Shown piece after piece: positions 55,929 to 64,000 of a stretch of DNA of 64,000 nt. Each line of letters begins with the position of its first letter. Within the stretch, counting starts at the first letter, position 1. The DNA comes from Methylobacterium nodulans ORS 2060 (GTDB lineage: Bacteria; Pseudomonadota; Alphaproteobacteria; Rhizobiales; Beijerinckiaceae), in contig NC_011894.1 of NCBI RefSeq assembly GCF_000022085.1, forward strand, positions 2,817,501 through 2,881,500, written 5' to 3'. A model generated the notes under the pieces. The model saw nothing but the letters and a program-made list of their open reading frames with translations, was not told where the DNA came from and did no database searches. The position numbers were made by a program, and so were the translations under genes.

Positions 55929-56019
55929 CTGGCCGAATGGGTGGTGCGGCCGAGTGCTGCAACGAGGGAACTTTGGGCAACCGCGATTGAGCAGGACTCC
56001 GGCACGGAGACCCCCTGCG

Positions 56020-56277
56020 TCAGCCGAGGATAGCGAGCAGGACGGCGGTCCTAACGGCGAGATGGCGGGCCGTGCGGCTCACCTCCGCATCATACGCCAC
56101 CATGTGGGCCCAGGGATGCTCCTGGACGGCGGCCGCAATGTCGATCGTCACGCCCTCCGCGATGCGGTGCGGTCCGGGCGTCGGATCCGAGAGGAAGGCC
56201 GCGATGGCGGCATCCACCTGAGCGCGGGTGACGAGATCGGCATTGCAGAGGTCGGCAACAGTCGAGGGATTCGGCAT
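56020..56277 (-). CDS. Small hypothetical protein
   Basis: The 85-aa frame begins MPNPSTVADLCNADLVTRAQ and has a balanced composition unlike the arginine-rich shadows around it. It ends in a short hydrophobic helix (LAVRTAVLLAILG). A GTG at 56301 could add eight residues. No ribosome site is clear and no family is recognised, so it may be a real small gene or chance. Confidence 0.4.
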   Translation of the reverse strand: MPNPSTVADLCNADLVTRAQVDAAIAAFLSDPTPGPHRIAEGVTIDIAAAVQEHPWAHMVAYDAEVSRTARHLAVRTAVLLAILG

Positions 56278-56401
56278 CCGGCCCACATAGCGCCTGCGCA
56301 CCGCCGAGCTATGCGCGGGCGCACCCCCTCCCTTGCGTCAACCGCACGATCAGCTGCGGCGGACCGCCCGCCCCCGGATCGGGCCCGCGGCGCCGGCCCG
56401 C

Positions 56402-56482
56402 CTAGTCGGCGAGCACGGCAACGACAGAGAAGATTCCGGCAAGCAGCAGGTTGCCTGCCGTGAGGAGCGCGAGGGTCAGCAT
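56402..56482 (-). CDS. Possible 26-residue single-helix membrane peptide
   Basis: The frame encodes MLTLALLTAGNLLLAGIF and then SVVAVLAD, a single hydrophobic helix with an acidic end. There is no good ribosome site. It resembles in size and type the peptide at 59165-59236, which has one. Support is weak. Confidence 0.3.
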   Translation of the reverse strand: MLTLALLTAGNLLLAGIFSVVAVLAD

Positions 56483-57082
56483 CAGAGGAGTCCAAGGTTG
56501 CGGAAGCTGTGCCGTATAACACGAGCGACACGGATTCGGTTGCAGATCGCCGCCACGATCCTCGATCACGGCTGGAGCGGTCTGCGCGCGGGCGCACGGG
56601 TGAAACGTAGCTCGGCTGCCCCGGAACGGAGCATCACCGAGGCGGGCGAACCTCAGGGGGAGGTGATCGGAGCGCGCGGGTCGTCGCCGTGAACCGGAAA
56701 GGCACAGGGTCGCGAAAATCGGCCCGCCCCCGGGGCGAGCCGCCGCGATCGGCAACCCAAGCCATTCCGGCTCTCAGGTCTTGCCGCCACGCGCTCTCAT
56801 GATCGCGGGCGTCAGCCTCGTGGCCGCTTCGCGACGCGCAGGTTCGCGCCCTGACCGGGACGGGTCGGGCGCGCTGAACCGGCCGGCGATGCCGCAGTTC
56901 GTGGAGCGCGCGCCGGCTGCCGGCGGCACCCGAGGGCGGTCTGCTGCGTTGAGGCTGACCCCAGCCGCGCCGACCGTCGGTTGCGGCGCGGACCGCGCAG
57001 GGCGGAGCCTCGAGAGGAGCCGCCGATCGCGACACGACCTCAGGCTGATGGTCGGCCTGAACAAGTCCCCCGGGAGGCACCG
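56483..57082. other. Intergenic region without a recognised gene
   Basis: These 600 bases show only arginine-rich frames on both strands. A promoter for the small gene at 57083 is expected near the right end. No repeat of the R1 or R2 type was seen. Confidence 0.4.
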
Positions 57083-57304
57083 ATGACAGAGACCCGCAAG
57101 CCACTGAACCCGCTGGAGCGGGAGGAGAATATCGGCATCAAGGACGGCAGCAGCCACGCAGGAGAGCCCGTCACCAGAAGCCGTCATGGCACCGGCACCG
57201 ATCCGGCGCATGACGGCCGCGCGGCACGCGGCGACCTCAAGGGATCCGACCCGGCCAAGGCCGACGCATTCAAGGCTGCGGCGACGCAGCGGAAGCCGGG
57301 ATAG
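57083..57304 (+). CDS. Small charged, probably disordered protein
   Basis: The 73-aa frame begins MTETRKPLNPLEREENIGIK with GGGAGG eight bases upstream of the ATG, a strong ribosome site. It is hydrophilic, rich in Lys, Asp, Gly and His, and contains no hydrophobic core, so it is likely disordered, like small stress-induced proteins. No family is recognised. It is preceded and followed by gene-poor sequence. Confidence 0.6.
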   Translation: MTETRKPLNPLEREENIGIKDGSSHAGEPVTRSRHGTGTDPAHDGRAARGDLKGSDPAKADAFKAAATQRKPG

Positions 57305-57732
57305 CGCATGGTCAGGCAGGGCGGTGCGGCGGCGCCCCGCCGCTCGCCTCACGCGGCGCACCAGAAGCCTCGAGCGACCGAGCGGTCGTATCCCGATCGT
57401 GAATCATCGTCGCCACAGCCTTTGCCGGCATTACCGCGGCAGCCGCGCTGACGGCTTCTCACGGAGATGGTCTGGCGCTGGCCGCGGCCCCTTTCGGCGG
57501 CAGCGTCGGCGCCGCCATCGGCATACGCATCGGTACCACCGCAACTGCGTGGCCTGACCTCAATGAGCCCTTGCTCTCCGCCCGGCGATCCGGCCTGCCG
57601 CCGGCCGGCGGTCGGCATCCCGGCCCTTTGGGCGACCGTGTCGCGGACGTCGGAGGCCCGCCGGCATGCGACGGCACAGTTGTATTATCATTAGTGAAAG
57701 CAAGAGCGCGGCGGTTCCGGTATGCGGCGCCC
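57305..57732. other. Gene-poor region with a membrane-protein-like remnant
   Basis: A forward reading at about 57404-57560 gives IIVATAFAGITAAAALTASH and an Ala/Gly-rich hydrophobic tail. It looks like a piece of a small membrane protein but lacks a start codon and becomes low complexity. The reading joins the next gene's upstream region without a stop. It is probably a remnant. Confidence 0.35.
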
Positions 57733-58014
57733 ATGACCGCTCAACTCAGATCACAGCCGGCCCGCATCGCTCTCGAAACCGGATTCGAAGACGGTATGCT
57801 GGTGTTCCTGAACGACACTCTTCTGGCAGTCATCACTCAGCTTCGCAACTCGGTGAGCGATGAATTCGCGGGCCGCTGGTTCATCGAAGCAGGATTCGGC
57901 CCCTGCTCGCACCTGCCAGCCCAGGTGTTCGACAGCGCCGAGGATGCAATGCGCTGGGTGAGGGGCTGCATCGAAGAGAATGCCTCTTGCCCAGGACGCT
58001 CGGCCGCGGCCTGA
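57733..58014 (+). CDS. Small hypothetical protein
   Basis: The 93-aa frame begins MTAQLRSQPARIALETGFED and has a compact alpha/beta pattern: ETGFEDGMLVFLNDTLLAVI, then RWFIEAGFGPCSH, then DSAEDAMRWVRGCI. Composition is normal for a folded cytoplasmic protein. No ribosome site is strong, and no family is recognised. Confidence 0.55.
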   Translation: MTAQLRSQPARIALETGFEDGMLVFLNDTLLAVITQLRNSVSDEFAGRWFIEAGFGPCSHLPAQVFDSAEDAMRWVRGCIEENASCPGRSAAA

Positions 58015-58689
58015 CGGCGAGGCCGGGTCGGCGAGAAGCCGCCGGGGGCTGCTGGCCCGCCATACGGGAGAATTCCGATCCGCCCGCGCGAGGATGAGGC
58101 CTCAGGCGGAGACCAAGCCGTGCTCGATACGGCGTCACTCAGCCGGGGTCGGATGAGTCCTCACGCGGGTCCACCTGCTGGTCCGGGGAGGCGGCGCTCA
58201 CGCCCGTCGTGGACCGATGGACAAGTATCCCGTCAAGATCGCGCAGGAACCTTCTCTTTATCCGCAGCTCGGTTTTGTGCCTCACAACCAGCTTCCTCAA
58301 TAGAGTCGCGCCTCGACCTGAACGGCACACCATTCCGCAGGTTTCAGCTTCGCCATGAATTTAACAGCTTGACAAGCCAGACTAAGAACAGGGTGATTCT
58401 CAACGCGAGCATGTTCTCAAGCTGGAACCGCTGTTGCCGAAGGCGGGTTTCTCGTCCGGCGAAACAGCAAGGGAGCCCATCATCACACCCGAATTCAGTC
58501 AGAGACGCCCAGTTCGGGTCCTGATCCCCGGCTGGGCGTGCTTCTGTTGGTCATGAACAGAACTGCTGCGGCTGCGGGCAAGACAGACCAGCTTCGCACG
58601 GACCGCCTGCACCAAGCGCCGTCCGCGCCCCCCAAAGCAAGACCGGCACGAGGATGACAGCCGACAGCCCGGCTCGGATCCAGCACGCG
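58015..58689. other. Gene-poor region before the TadG remnant
   Basis: No gene was recognised in these 675 bases. Inverted GCCCAG and CTGGGC arms near 58505-58540 may form a terminator-like hairpin. GC content dips around 58340-58420, as though foreign or decayed sequence were present. Confidence 0.35.
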
Positions 58690-59061
58690 CCGCCCATTCC
58701 AGATAAAAACTACAACAAGTCAGTTTACACATCAATTGGTTACATAGTGAATACAGACGGAAGCAATCCCAGCTCACGATTTCCGCCGACAAACCAGGAC
58801 TTGACGACGCCAATCAACATACGCAATGCCTTGGACGCGCTGACGACGCAGGCTTACACCAATGCGAAAGCGGCCGGGATTTCCGTTTACACCATCGGGT
58901 TCAGCACTCCATCGGACTCGATCGACGACAAGGGCTTGAGCCTTCTGAGCAACTGCGCGTCGTCGTCGAGCCAAGCCTTCGTCGCGAATGACGCGAACAC
59001 TTTGATTTCCGCCTTCAATCAGATCGCCAAGAGCGTCGGAAGCCTGCGGCTGACGCGATGA
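58654..59061 (+). pseudogene. C-terminal remnant of a TadG-like von Willebrand A protein
   Basis: From about 58700 the frame matches the end of Flp-pilus TadG-type proteins. It has TTPINIRNALDALTTQAYTN, then AAGISVYTIGFSTPSD, then CASSSSQAFVANDANTLISA, and a final FNQIAKSVGSLRLTR. These are the last strands and helix of a vWFA domain. The N-terminal membrane anchor, TadE-like part and metal site DxSxS are absent, and no tad genes are adjacent. It is a truncated copy, probably left by a rearrangement. The ATG at 58654 is not a native start. Confidence 0.65.
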
Positions 59062-59164
59062 TGCCGCGTCGGAGGAGATGACATCGGCCTCTGACGGCGG
59101 AGAGGCGGGATCCGGGCCGCCCGAACCGCCGGTCGGGTCTCGCCTCTCCTGGCATGGGCCCGCT

Positions 59165-59236
59165 TCAGGTGGCGGAGACGGCGATGCCGGTAAGCAGGAT
59201 CACGAGAAAGCTCGAATAGGCGAGCATGCGGATCAT
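59165..59236 (-). CDS. 23-residue single-helix membrane peptide
   Basis: The frame encodes MIRMLAYSSFLVILLTGIAV and then SAT, a single transmembrane helix with a positively charged N-terminus. AGGAGG lies seven bases upstream of the ATG, an ideal ribosome site. It is too short for ordinary gene finding. It could be a membrane microprotein or a type I toxin-like peptide; no antisense RNA was identified. The surrounding 59062-59484 holds no other gene. Confidence 0.5.
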   Translation of the reverse strand: MIRMLAYSSFLVILLTGIAVSAT

Positions 59237-59484
59237 GATCGGCCTCCTCGTCCGGAGCGTGCCATCCTGTCACAGATCCCCTGGTGCGAGAACAGAATGG
59301 TAGCGCCACCAGGAGCTTGACCTTTCAGGCCGTGACGCCGACCAGGCGTGATGGCCCGTTGCGGAGCCCGGCGGAATCCAGGGCGCACTCGTGGACGCGG
59401 TGAGGCCGTCGCCTTCGACGACGGGACGCATCCGCCGGTGATCGTCATCGGGCACCGATCGCCGGACGCTGCGCGGTCTGGTGA

Positions 59485-59688
59485 TCACGCCGAATTCCGG
59501 ACGAGCCGTTCGCCGGAAGCCGCTTCGGGCTCGTTGAGAGTCTTCAAGGCCGAGGCCAGTTCTGCGGCGGTTTCGCGCGGCAGCCCCGTCTGCACGCGGC
59601 CGTTCACGCGGACCGGCTCACCCGTGTGCAGCTGGTAGACGCCCCAACCCTCTCGGTCCTTGCGAACGGTATAGCCACGATGCGGCAT
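59485..59688 (-). CDS. Small conserved-looking hypothetical protein
   Basis: The 67-aa frame begins MPHRGYTVRKDREGWGVYQL and continues with a beta-hairpin-like HTGEPVRVNGRVQTGLPRE and a helix ETAAELASALKTL. GGAG lies nine bases upstream of the ATG. The alternation of aromatic and charged residues suggests a small folded domain. No function is known. Confidence 0.6.
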   Translation of the reverse strand: MPHRGYTVRKDREGWGVYQLHTGEPVRVNGRVQTGLPRETAAELASALKTLNEPEAASGERLVRNSA

Positions 59689-59953
59689 CGGGGGTTCTCC
59701 GAGTCCTGACGCGATGGCCTGATGCGGAGGAACGCATGGAACTCGCAAGGGCTCCCGCAGACCATGGGGCCGTCTCTCCGGGACGCCGCCGGCCCTTGGA
59801 CAGCCCGCCGGGGCTCTCCCGCACGGCAGCCGCATCCCGTGTTACATGGCCCCGCCGCCGCGGCGGTCAGGCGAGGCGTCATGCTTCGGCCTCGCCGCGT
59901 CCCACGCCGCTCCTCCGGCATGACCGCTCGGAAGTCCAACCCTGGTAAGCTCG

Positions 59954-61267
59954 ATGCCGGCCTCGCCCTCCCCGTCAGACCTGCTCCGCGCGCTTGGCCG
60001 CGGCGACCTCGCCGGCACGCGGGAGCTGCGTCTGCCAGGTATCGTATCCGAGTTCCCTCGCGAGATCTTCGGTCTGGCCGACACGCTGGAACTGCTCGAC
60101 CTCAGCGGCGGCTCTCTCTCGGCGCTGCCGCACGACCTGGGACGCCTGCGCAAGCTGCGCGTGCTGTTCTGCTCGGGCACGCGATTCGAGCGTCTTCCGC
60201 CTTCGCTCGGGGATTGTCCCGCGCTCGGCCAGATCGGCTTTCGCAGTACGGGTCTGCGCGACGTGCCCGCCGAGTCGCTGCCGCCGTTCCTGCGGTGGCT
60301 CACGCTCACCGACAACCGCATCGAACGCCTGCCCGGGGCCCTGGGCAATCGTCCGCTTCTTCAGAAGCTGATGCTGGCGGGCAATCGCCTGCGGGATCTG
60401 CCGAACACGCTCGCGGCGGCCCCCAATCTCGAATTGCTGCGGCTCTCCGCCAACGGCTTCGAGGCGCTGCCAGCCTGGCTCGTCGAGCTGCCGCGCCTCG
60501 CTTGGCTGTCGTGGTCGGGGAATCCCTGCGAGCCGGAGCTGGGGCGGGCCGAAGGCGCCGCCGTGGCCTGGTCCCATTTGGAATGCGGCGAGCGTCTCGG
60601 CGAGGGGGCGTCCGGGTGGGTTCACCGCGGGATCTGGCGTCCGGATGGAGAGGGAACGGGACGACCGGTCGCGCTCAAGCTCTTCAAGGGCGCGATGACG
60701 AGCGACGGCCTGCCCGAACGCGAGATGGCGGCCTGCCTGGCCGCCGGCCCGCACCCGCATCTCGCGGGCGCTCTGGGGCGCGTGACCGCTCATCCCGATC
60801 GGAAGCAGGGCTTGGTGATGCCCCTCCTCCCGGCGGACTGGCGCGTCCTGGCCGGCCCGCCGAGCCTGGAGAGCTGCAGCCGCGACGTCTACGACCCGGG
60901 ATCGGGGCTTTCCGCGGCGAGGGCGCTGCGGCTCGCCCGCGGCATCGCGGCCGCCGCCGCGCATCTGCACGCGACGGGCCTTCTTCACGGCGATCTTTAT
61001 GGTCACAACGTGCTGTGGGACGGACAGGCCGGTGCGGCGGTCCTCAGCGATTTCGGTGCGGCCTCCGCCTTGCCGGGTGGATCGCTCGGGGCCGCGCTCC
61101 AGCGGATCGAGGTCCGGGCCTTCGGAATCCTTCTCGGCGAGCTGCTTGCCTTGATTCCGGACGGCGATCCTGCGCTTTGCGACCTTGAGCGGGCCTGCAC
61201 CGCAGCCGATCCGAGCCGCCGCCCTCTGATGGCCGAGGTCGTGCATGCCCTGAACGGGTTCGGGTGA
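59954..61267 (+). CDS. Leucine-rich-repeat protein kinase (LRR-STK fusion)
   Basis: This 437-aa cytoplasmic protein joins about seven leucine-rich repeats (20-190, e.g. LTLTDNRIERLPGAL and LMLAGNRLRDLPNTL) to a eukaryote-like kinase domain (205-437). The kinase has a glycine loop LGEGASGWVHRG (214-225), ATP lysine K242 in VALKLFK, catalytic loop HGDLYGHN with D347 and N352, and D366 in SDFGAA. All main catalytic residues are present, with the RD arginine replaced by Gly. There is no signal peptide or membrane helix. The ATG has only a weak ribosome site. It stands alone; substrates are unknown. Confidence 0.85.
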   Translation: MPASPSPSDLLRALGRGDLAGTRELRLPGIVSEFPREIFGLADTLELLDLSGGSLSALPHDLGRLRKLRVLFCSGTRFERLPPSLGDCPALGQIGFRSTGLRDVPAESLPPFLRWLTLTDNRIERLPGALGNRPLLQKLMLAGNRLRDLPNTLAAAPNLELLRLSANGFEALPAWLVELPRLAWLSWSGNPCEPELGRAEGAAVAWSHLECGERLGEGASGWVHRGIWRPDGEGTGRPVALKLFKGAMTSDGLPEREMAACLAAGPHPHLAGALGRVTAHPDRKQGLVMPLLPADWRVLAGPPSLESCSRDVYDPGSGLSAARALRLARGIAAAAAHLHATGLLHGDLYGHNVLWDGQAGAAVLSDFGAASALPGGSLGAALQRIEVRAFGILLGELLALIPDGDPALCDLERACTAADPSRRPLMAEVVHALNGFG

Positions 61268-61764
61268 GAGGCCGAGCCGTCCGGTCAGGACTGCGCCGCC
61301 GCTCCGCAACGCTCGCATGATGCAGGCATCCGGCAGGGACGCCGAAGGCAGCTTGGCGCAGCGCTGGCGACATCGGCCGAGCAGCCCGGATGTCAAGCAA
61401 CGCTGCTCCGGCGCGCTTCCGGACTCGATCGAGACTGGCCGATTGGCCCATTTGACAAGCGGGACAGTTTGGCCAATACTCGCTGCATCATGCCGTTCGT
61501 TGCGACCTTCCAGCGTGGCCTGCATCGGGCAGGTAACCTGATCGCGGGCAAGTAGCCCCGAGCCGACGGCGCGCGGTCGCCGTCCCGCTCGGGGGACAGT
61601 GCGGCGTCTGCGGACAGCTGCTGAAGGGCCAGCCCATACAGGTGGGCACTCCGTTCAACCTGCAAGTCGTCAGTGCTTCTGCCGGATAGGGCGTGCGCCC
61701 GTCCCGGCGCCCATCGGCTTGCGCATCGCATGCCGGCGCATCTGCCGCGCGAAGGACTTCGCCC
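61268..61764. other. Intergenic region without a recognised gene
   Basis: About 500 bases after the kinase gene. Frames are arginine-rich shadows on both strands. No repeat or hairpin was identified with confidence. Confidence 0.4.
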
Positions 61765-61935
61765 ATGACCACGCCAAACAGCGATCGCCCTCGCCCGTCG
61801 CAGCCAGGGCAGAGCGACGATGCCGCCTCTTCGAAGGTGGTTTCGCTGCAGCAGCGACGGCGCGACCTGCAAAAACCGACGACGATCCGTCCGGACACGG
61901 ATGGGGATCACGATCCAGGTCCCAGTGCGGCCTGA
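61765..61935 (+). CDS. Small hydrophilic hypothetical protein
   Basis: The 56-aa frame begins MTTPNSDRPRPSQPGQSDDA and has a short central helix SSKVVSLQQRRRDLQKPT. AAGGA lies about 12 bases upstream of the ATG. It ends 20 bases before the Rnk-like gene and may be co-transcribed with it. No family is recognised. Confidence 0.45.
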   Translation: MTTPNSDRPRPSQPGQSDDAASSKVVSLQQRRRDLQKPTTIRPDTDGDHDPGPSAA

Positions 61936-61955
61936 CCAAGAGGGAAGCCTCCACG

Positions 61956-62381
61956 ATGACCATCGCTGTGAAGAAGACACCGGACGGCACGGGCAAGCCG
62001 CGCATCAAGATGACCGTCGAGGATCACGAGCGCCTGTCCGCCCTGGCCGCGGCTGCGCAGGATCGAATGCCGGACGTCGCGTCCTGCCTGGCCGACGAGC
62101 TGGATCGCGCCCAGATCGTCGCGGGCCGCGGGCGCCTCCCGCCTTTCGTGCGGATGGGCTGCCAGGTCGAGTTCCGTGACGACACGACCGGCCGCGTGCA
62201 GATTGTCACCCTGGTCTATCCCGGTGAAGCCAATATCGAGCAGGGCAAGATCTCGGTGCTGACCCCGATCGGTGCGGCTCTGATCGGGCTGAGCACGGGT
62301 CAGTCGATCACCTGGGAGACACGCTCAGGCCTTACCAAGTCGCTGACAGTCCTGGACGTGCGCGAATCAGTCATTGCGTAG
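61956..62381 (+). CDS. rnk: Rnk/GreA-type nucleoside diphosphate kinase regulator
   Basis: This 141-aa protein has a short N-terminal coiled-coil part (KMTVEDHERLSALAAAAQDR) and a C-terminal FKBP-like GreA/GreB domain with VTLVYPGEANIEQGKISVLT and PIGAALIGLSTGQSITW. This is the layout of Rnk, which binds RNA polymerase but has too short a coiled coil to stimulate transcript cleavage. GGGAAG lies upstream of the ATG. The role in nucleotide metabolism is the family annotation. Confidence 0.85.
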   Translation: MTIAVKKTPDGTGKPRIKMTVEDHERLSALAAAAQDRMPDVASCLADELDRAQIVAGRGRLPPFVRMGCQVEFRDDTTGRVQIVTLVYPGEANIEQGKISVLTPIGAALIGLSTGQSITWETRSGLTKSLTVLDVRESVIA

Positions 62382-62633
62382 CCGGCTCATTGATGACCGG
62401 CGTGCACTGTCCGGCCGGCTTGTGCATGCCCGGTTGCTCTTGTATAGGCGCGGGCATGCGGAGACGACCTGATGCGAGGGGCCGATGCCGGACTATTCTG
62501 TTCCGGGCGAACACTCGCCTTCGCCGATCATCCCCCGCGCGGCCTCTGACATGATCTGCCGGGGGCTGGACGGACGGCCGGGCGATCTCCTTGAGCATCG
62601 CCCTGGCCCCTCCGGAGCAGCGGAGCGCCGGCG

Positions 62634-63392
62634 ATGACGGCCGCTGTCTCTCGCGCGCGCTGGATGGGCGCGCTCATCATCATCATCGCCGCCGGCTTGC
62701 CGGGGGTCTTCTCGATCCTCCTGGCGACGCCGGACATTCCCGGCGTGCCGCGACTGGCGCTGGTGATCAACCCGCTGATCATGCTCGTCGTCCTGACGGC
62801 TGTCGGTGCGGCGCTCGCGCCGAAGCTCGGCTTCCGCTCGCGGCTCTACGACCATGCCTTGCGCCGCTCTCCCTGGCCCTCCTTGTGGTCCTGGCTCGGG
62901 CCGGCGCGCGTTGGGCTCGGTCTCGGCGTCATCCTCGCCCTCGCGGATTGGCTCACCGTACCGGTCTGGCGCGGAGCGAGCGCTCAACCGCCCGATATCG
63001 TGGAGGGCTGGACGCCGCACATGCTGGCCGCTGGCCTGCTCTACGGCGGCATTACCGAGGAGATCATGATCCGCTTCGGCTTGATGAGCCTGCTGACCTG
63101 GCTCGCAGCGTGGTTGCTGCGCCGGTCGAGCGCTCCGCTCGCCGCCGCGGCATGGACCGGCAATGTCGCCGCCGCCCTGTTCTTCGGCATCCTCCACCTG
63201 CCGGCCGTCGCGCTCACCGGGGCAGAGATCACGTCGGGCATCGCGGCCCGGACGATCCTGCTGAACGCGATCGGCGGCTTGACCTATGGCTGGCTCTTCA
63301 TGCGGCAGGACCTCGAAAGCGCGATGGTCGCCCATGGTGCGACGCATCTCGGTTTCGCGGTCGCTGCGCTGGCCGTATCGCCTGCTCCCTGA
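62634..63392 (+). CDS. CPBP-family intramembrane metalloprotease
   Basis: This 252-aa membrane protein has about seven helices and the three CPBP (Abi) motifs: ITEEIMIRF with the catalytic Glu pair and Arg, FFGILHLPA with a metal His, and MVAHGATHLGF with further His residues. Such proteases, related to Rce1, process prenylated or membrane proteins and can give self-immunity to bacteriocins. The ATG at 62634 lies 252 bp after the Rnk-like gene, and no bacteriocin gene is seen nearby. Confidence 0.85.
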   Translation: MTAAVSRARWMGALIIIIAAGLPGVFSILLATPDIPGVPRLALVINPLIMLVVLTAVGAALAPKLGFRSRLYDHALRRSPWPSLWSWLGPARVGLGLGVILALADWLTVPVWRGASAQPPDIVEGWTPHMLAAGLLYGGITEEIMIRFGLMSLLTWLAAWLLRRSSAPLAAAAWTGNVAAALFFGILHLPAVALTGAEITSGIAARTILLNAIGGLTYGWLFMRQDLESAMVAHGATHLGFAVAALAVSPAP

Positions 63393-63467
63393 GCTGCCGA
63401 GCCCGCACCGCTCTCAGACCAAAGGCCCGAGATGCCGACGCATCAAGGGCGCCCCTATGACAGCCCC

Positions 63468-63646
63468 AACCGCCCTCATGCTGAGGCGCCCGCGCTAGCG
63501 GGCCTCTGGCCGGCATCAGCCGGCACGCACGCCTGAACGTTCGTCCCAAATCCGGGTCGGCTGGTGGGAGCACCGGTCCGGGGTGCTTCGAGGCTGCGCG
63601 ATCTTTGATCGCCGGCGCCTCAGCATGAGGAACGGGGCGGCTACCA
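63468..63646. repeat. Palindromic intergenic repeat R1, copy 2
   Basis: Arms CCCTCATGCTGAGGCGCC (from 63473) and GGCGCCTCAGCATGAGG (from 63614) form an inverted pair around GGGGTGCTTCGAGGC, as in copy 1 at 25269-25432. The outer flank GGTCAGTT also matches, in inverted orientation, AACTGACC next to copy 1. The rest of 63393-63850 holds no recognised gene. Confidence 0.7.
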
Positions 63647-63850
63647 CGCAGGTCAGTTCCATCGAGTCTGCAGCTGTGATGCTTGTGAGAGCAGGGCGCC
63701 AAACGGACGCAATGGCGCGCGAGCATGTCACGGCGAGCGGCTTGAATTTCCCTAACACCTTGGCACGCCGCCCGGTTGCAACAAACCCATAACCAATCGC
63801 CTTCACCAAAACGAAGGCGGCGATCGTTATCATATTACCTATAAATCTTT

Positions 63851-64000
63851 TCAAGAATTCCAGGCTCCGATCCAAATATGCGCACCCACCTCTTCACGCT
63901 GCCGACATTCAAAAAGAAGCTCACAACCGGAGCAAGAAAGCCGAACGGTGCGATCCGTCGCCAAGCGGGATACACCGGCATTCGCTATAGCTTTGAGCAA
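63851..64000 (-). CDS. Possible C-terminal end of an unknown gene cut by the window edge
   Basis: On the minus strand the frame from the edge is open for 49 codons and ends with a TGA at 63853. It reads LLKAIANAGVSRLATDRTVR and ends EEVGAHIWIGAWNS. The other two minus-strand frames close quickly. GC content is lower than average here. The stretch is short, so it could be a chance frame. Confidence 0.3.
   Translation of the reverse strand: MLKAIANAGVSRLATDRTVRLSCSGCELLFECRQREEVGAHIWIGAWNS

Noticed and set aside
62634-63392. CPBP protease as bacteriocin immunity
   Set aside because: No bacteriocin precursor or exporter gene is nearby; only the family call is kept.

Overview
The window comes from a high-GC alphaproteobacterium of the Hyphomicrobiales, most likely Methylobacteriaceae. 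The support is an overall GC near 70%, the gene order fabD-fabG-acpP-fabF-mltG-yicC-gmk, an mmgR (alpha-r8) type small RNA, and palindromic intergenic repeats of the kind scattered through Methylobacterium and Bradyrhizobium relatives. The genus is an inference; no methanol-oxidation gene is visible. I saw no tRNA, rRNA or CRISPR array.

1-7.5 kb is surface-polysaccharide and mobile-element debris. It holds an edge-truncated unknown gene, a WsaF-like glycosyltransferase, a strikingly AT-rich multidomain glycosyltransferase broken by three frameshifts, and remnants of IS630- and IS3-type transposases. 7.5-12.3 kb carries an ECF sigma/anti-sigma pair and a sulfur/peroxide cluster (1-Cys peroxiredoxin, persulfide-dioxygenase-like MBL protein, cysteine-synthase-like protein). 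12.3-15.1 kb has one unrecognised 599-aa gene bracketed by two inverted copies of a 107-bp structured repeat.

15.2-42.5 kb is an organic-acid catabolic island in three modules. Module A (15.2-25.2 kb) is a TctD/TctE-like two-component system divergent from solute-binding protein, two-gene ATP-citrate-lyase-like enzyme, MHS-family citrate/tricarballylate symporter and a second binding protein. The enzyme's large subunit keeps the phospho-His motif but seems to have Asn where a catalytic His of the lyase domain is expected. Module B (25.7-34.0 kb) holds an aminotransferase, a D-2-hydroxyacid dehydrogenase, a GntR regulator, and an MFS/CoA-transferase/enoyl-CoA-hydratase operon. Similar 20-bp AT-rich motifs lie in front of two of its promoters. 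Module C (35.9-42.5 kb), separated by an IS110 insertion, encodes an aconitase-family hydratase, class III CoA-transferase, HMG-CoA-lyase-like enzyme, MFS transporter and glutathione transferase. It fits hydration, CoA activation and cleavage of a C5 acid such as mesaconate, itaconate or citramalate to acetyl-CoA and pyruvate.

42.5-53.4 kb is mostly core genome: a pepsin-like protease gene, gmk, yicC, mltG, the fatty-acid synthesis genes, a universal stress protein and uppP. 53.4-64 kb is sparse. It contains a membrane protein, a collapsed NitT/TauT-type ABC transporter pseudogene, the mmgR-like sRNA, small hypothetical genes, a TadG C-terminal remnant, an LRR-kinase fusion, an Rnk-like protein, a CPBP-family membrane protease, a second palindromic repeat and a possible gene end at the right edge.
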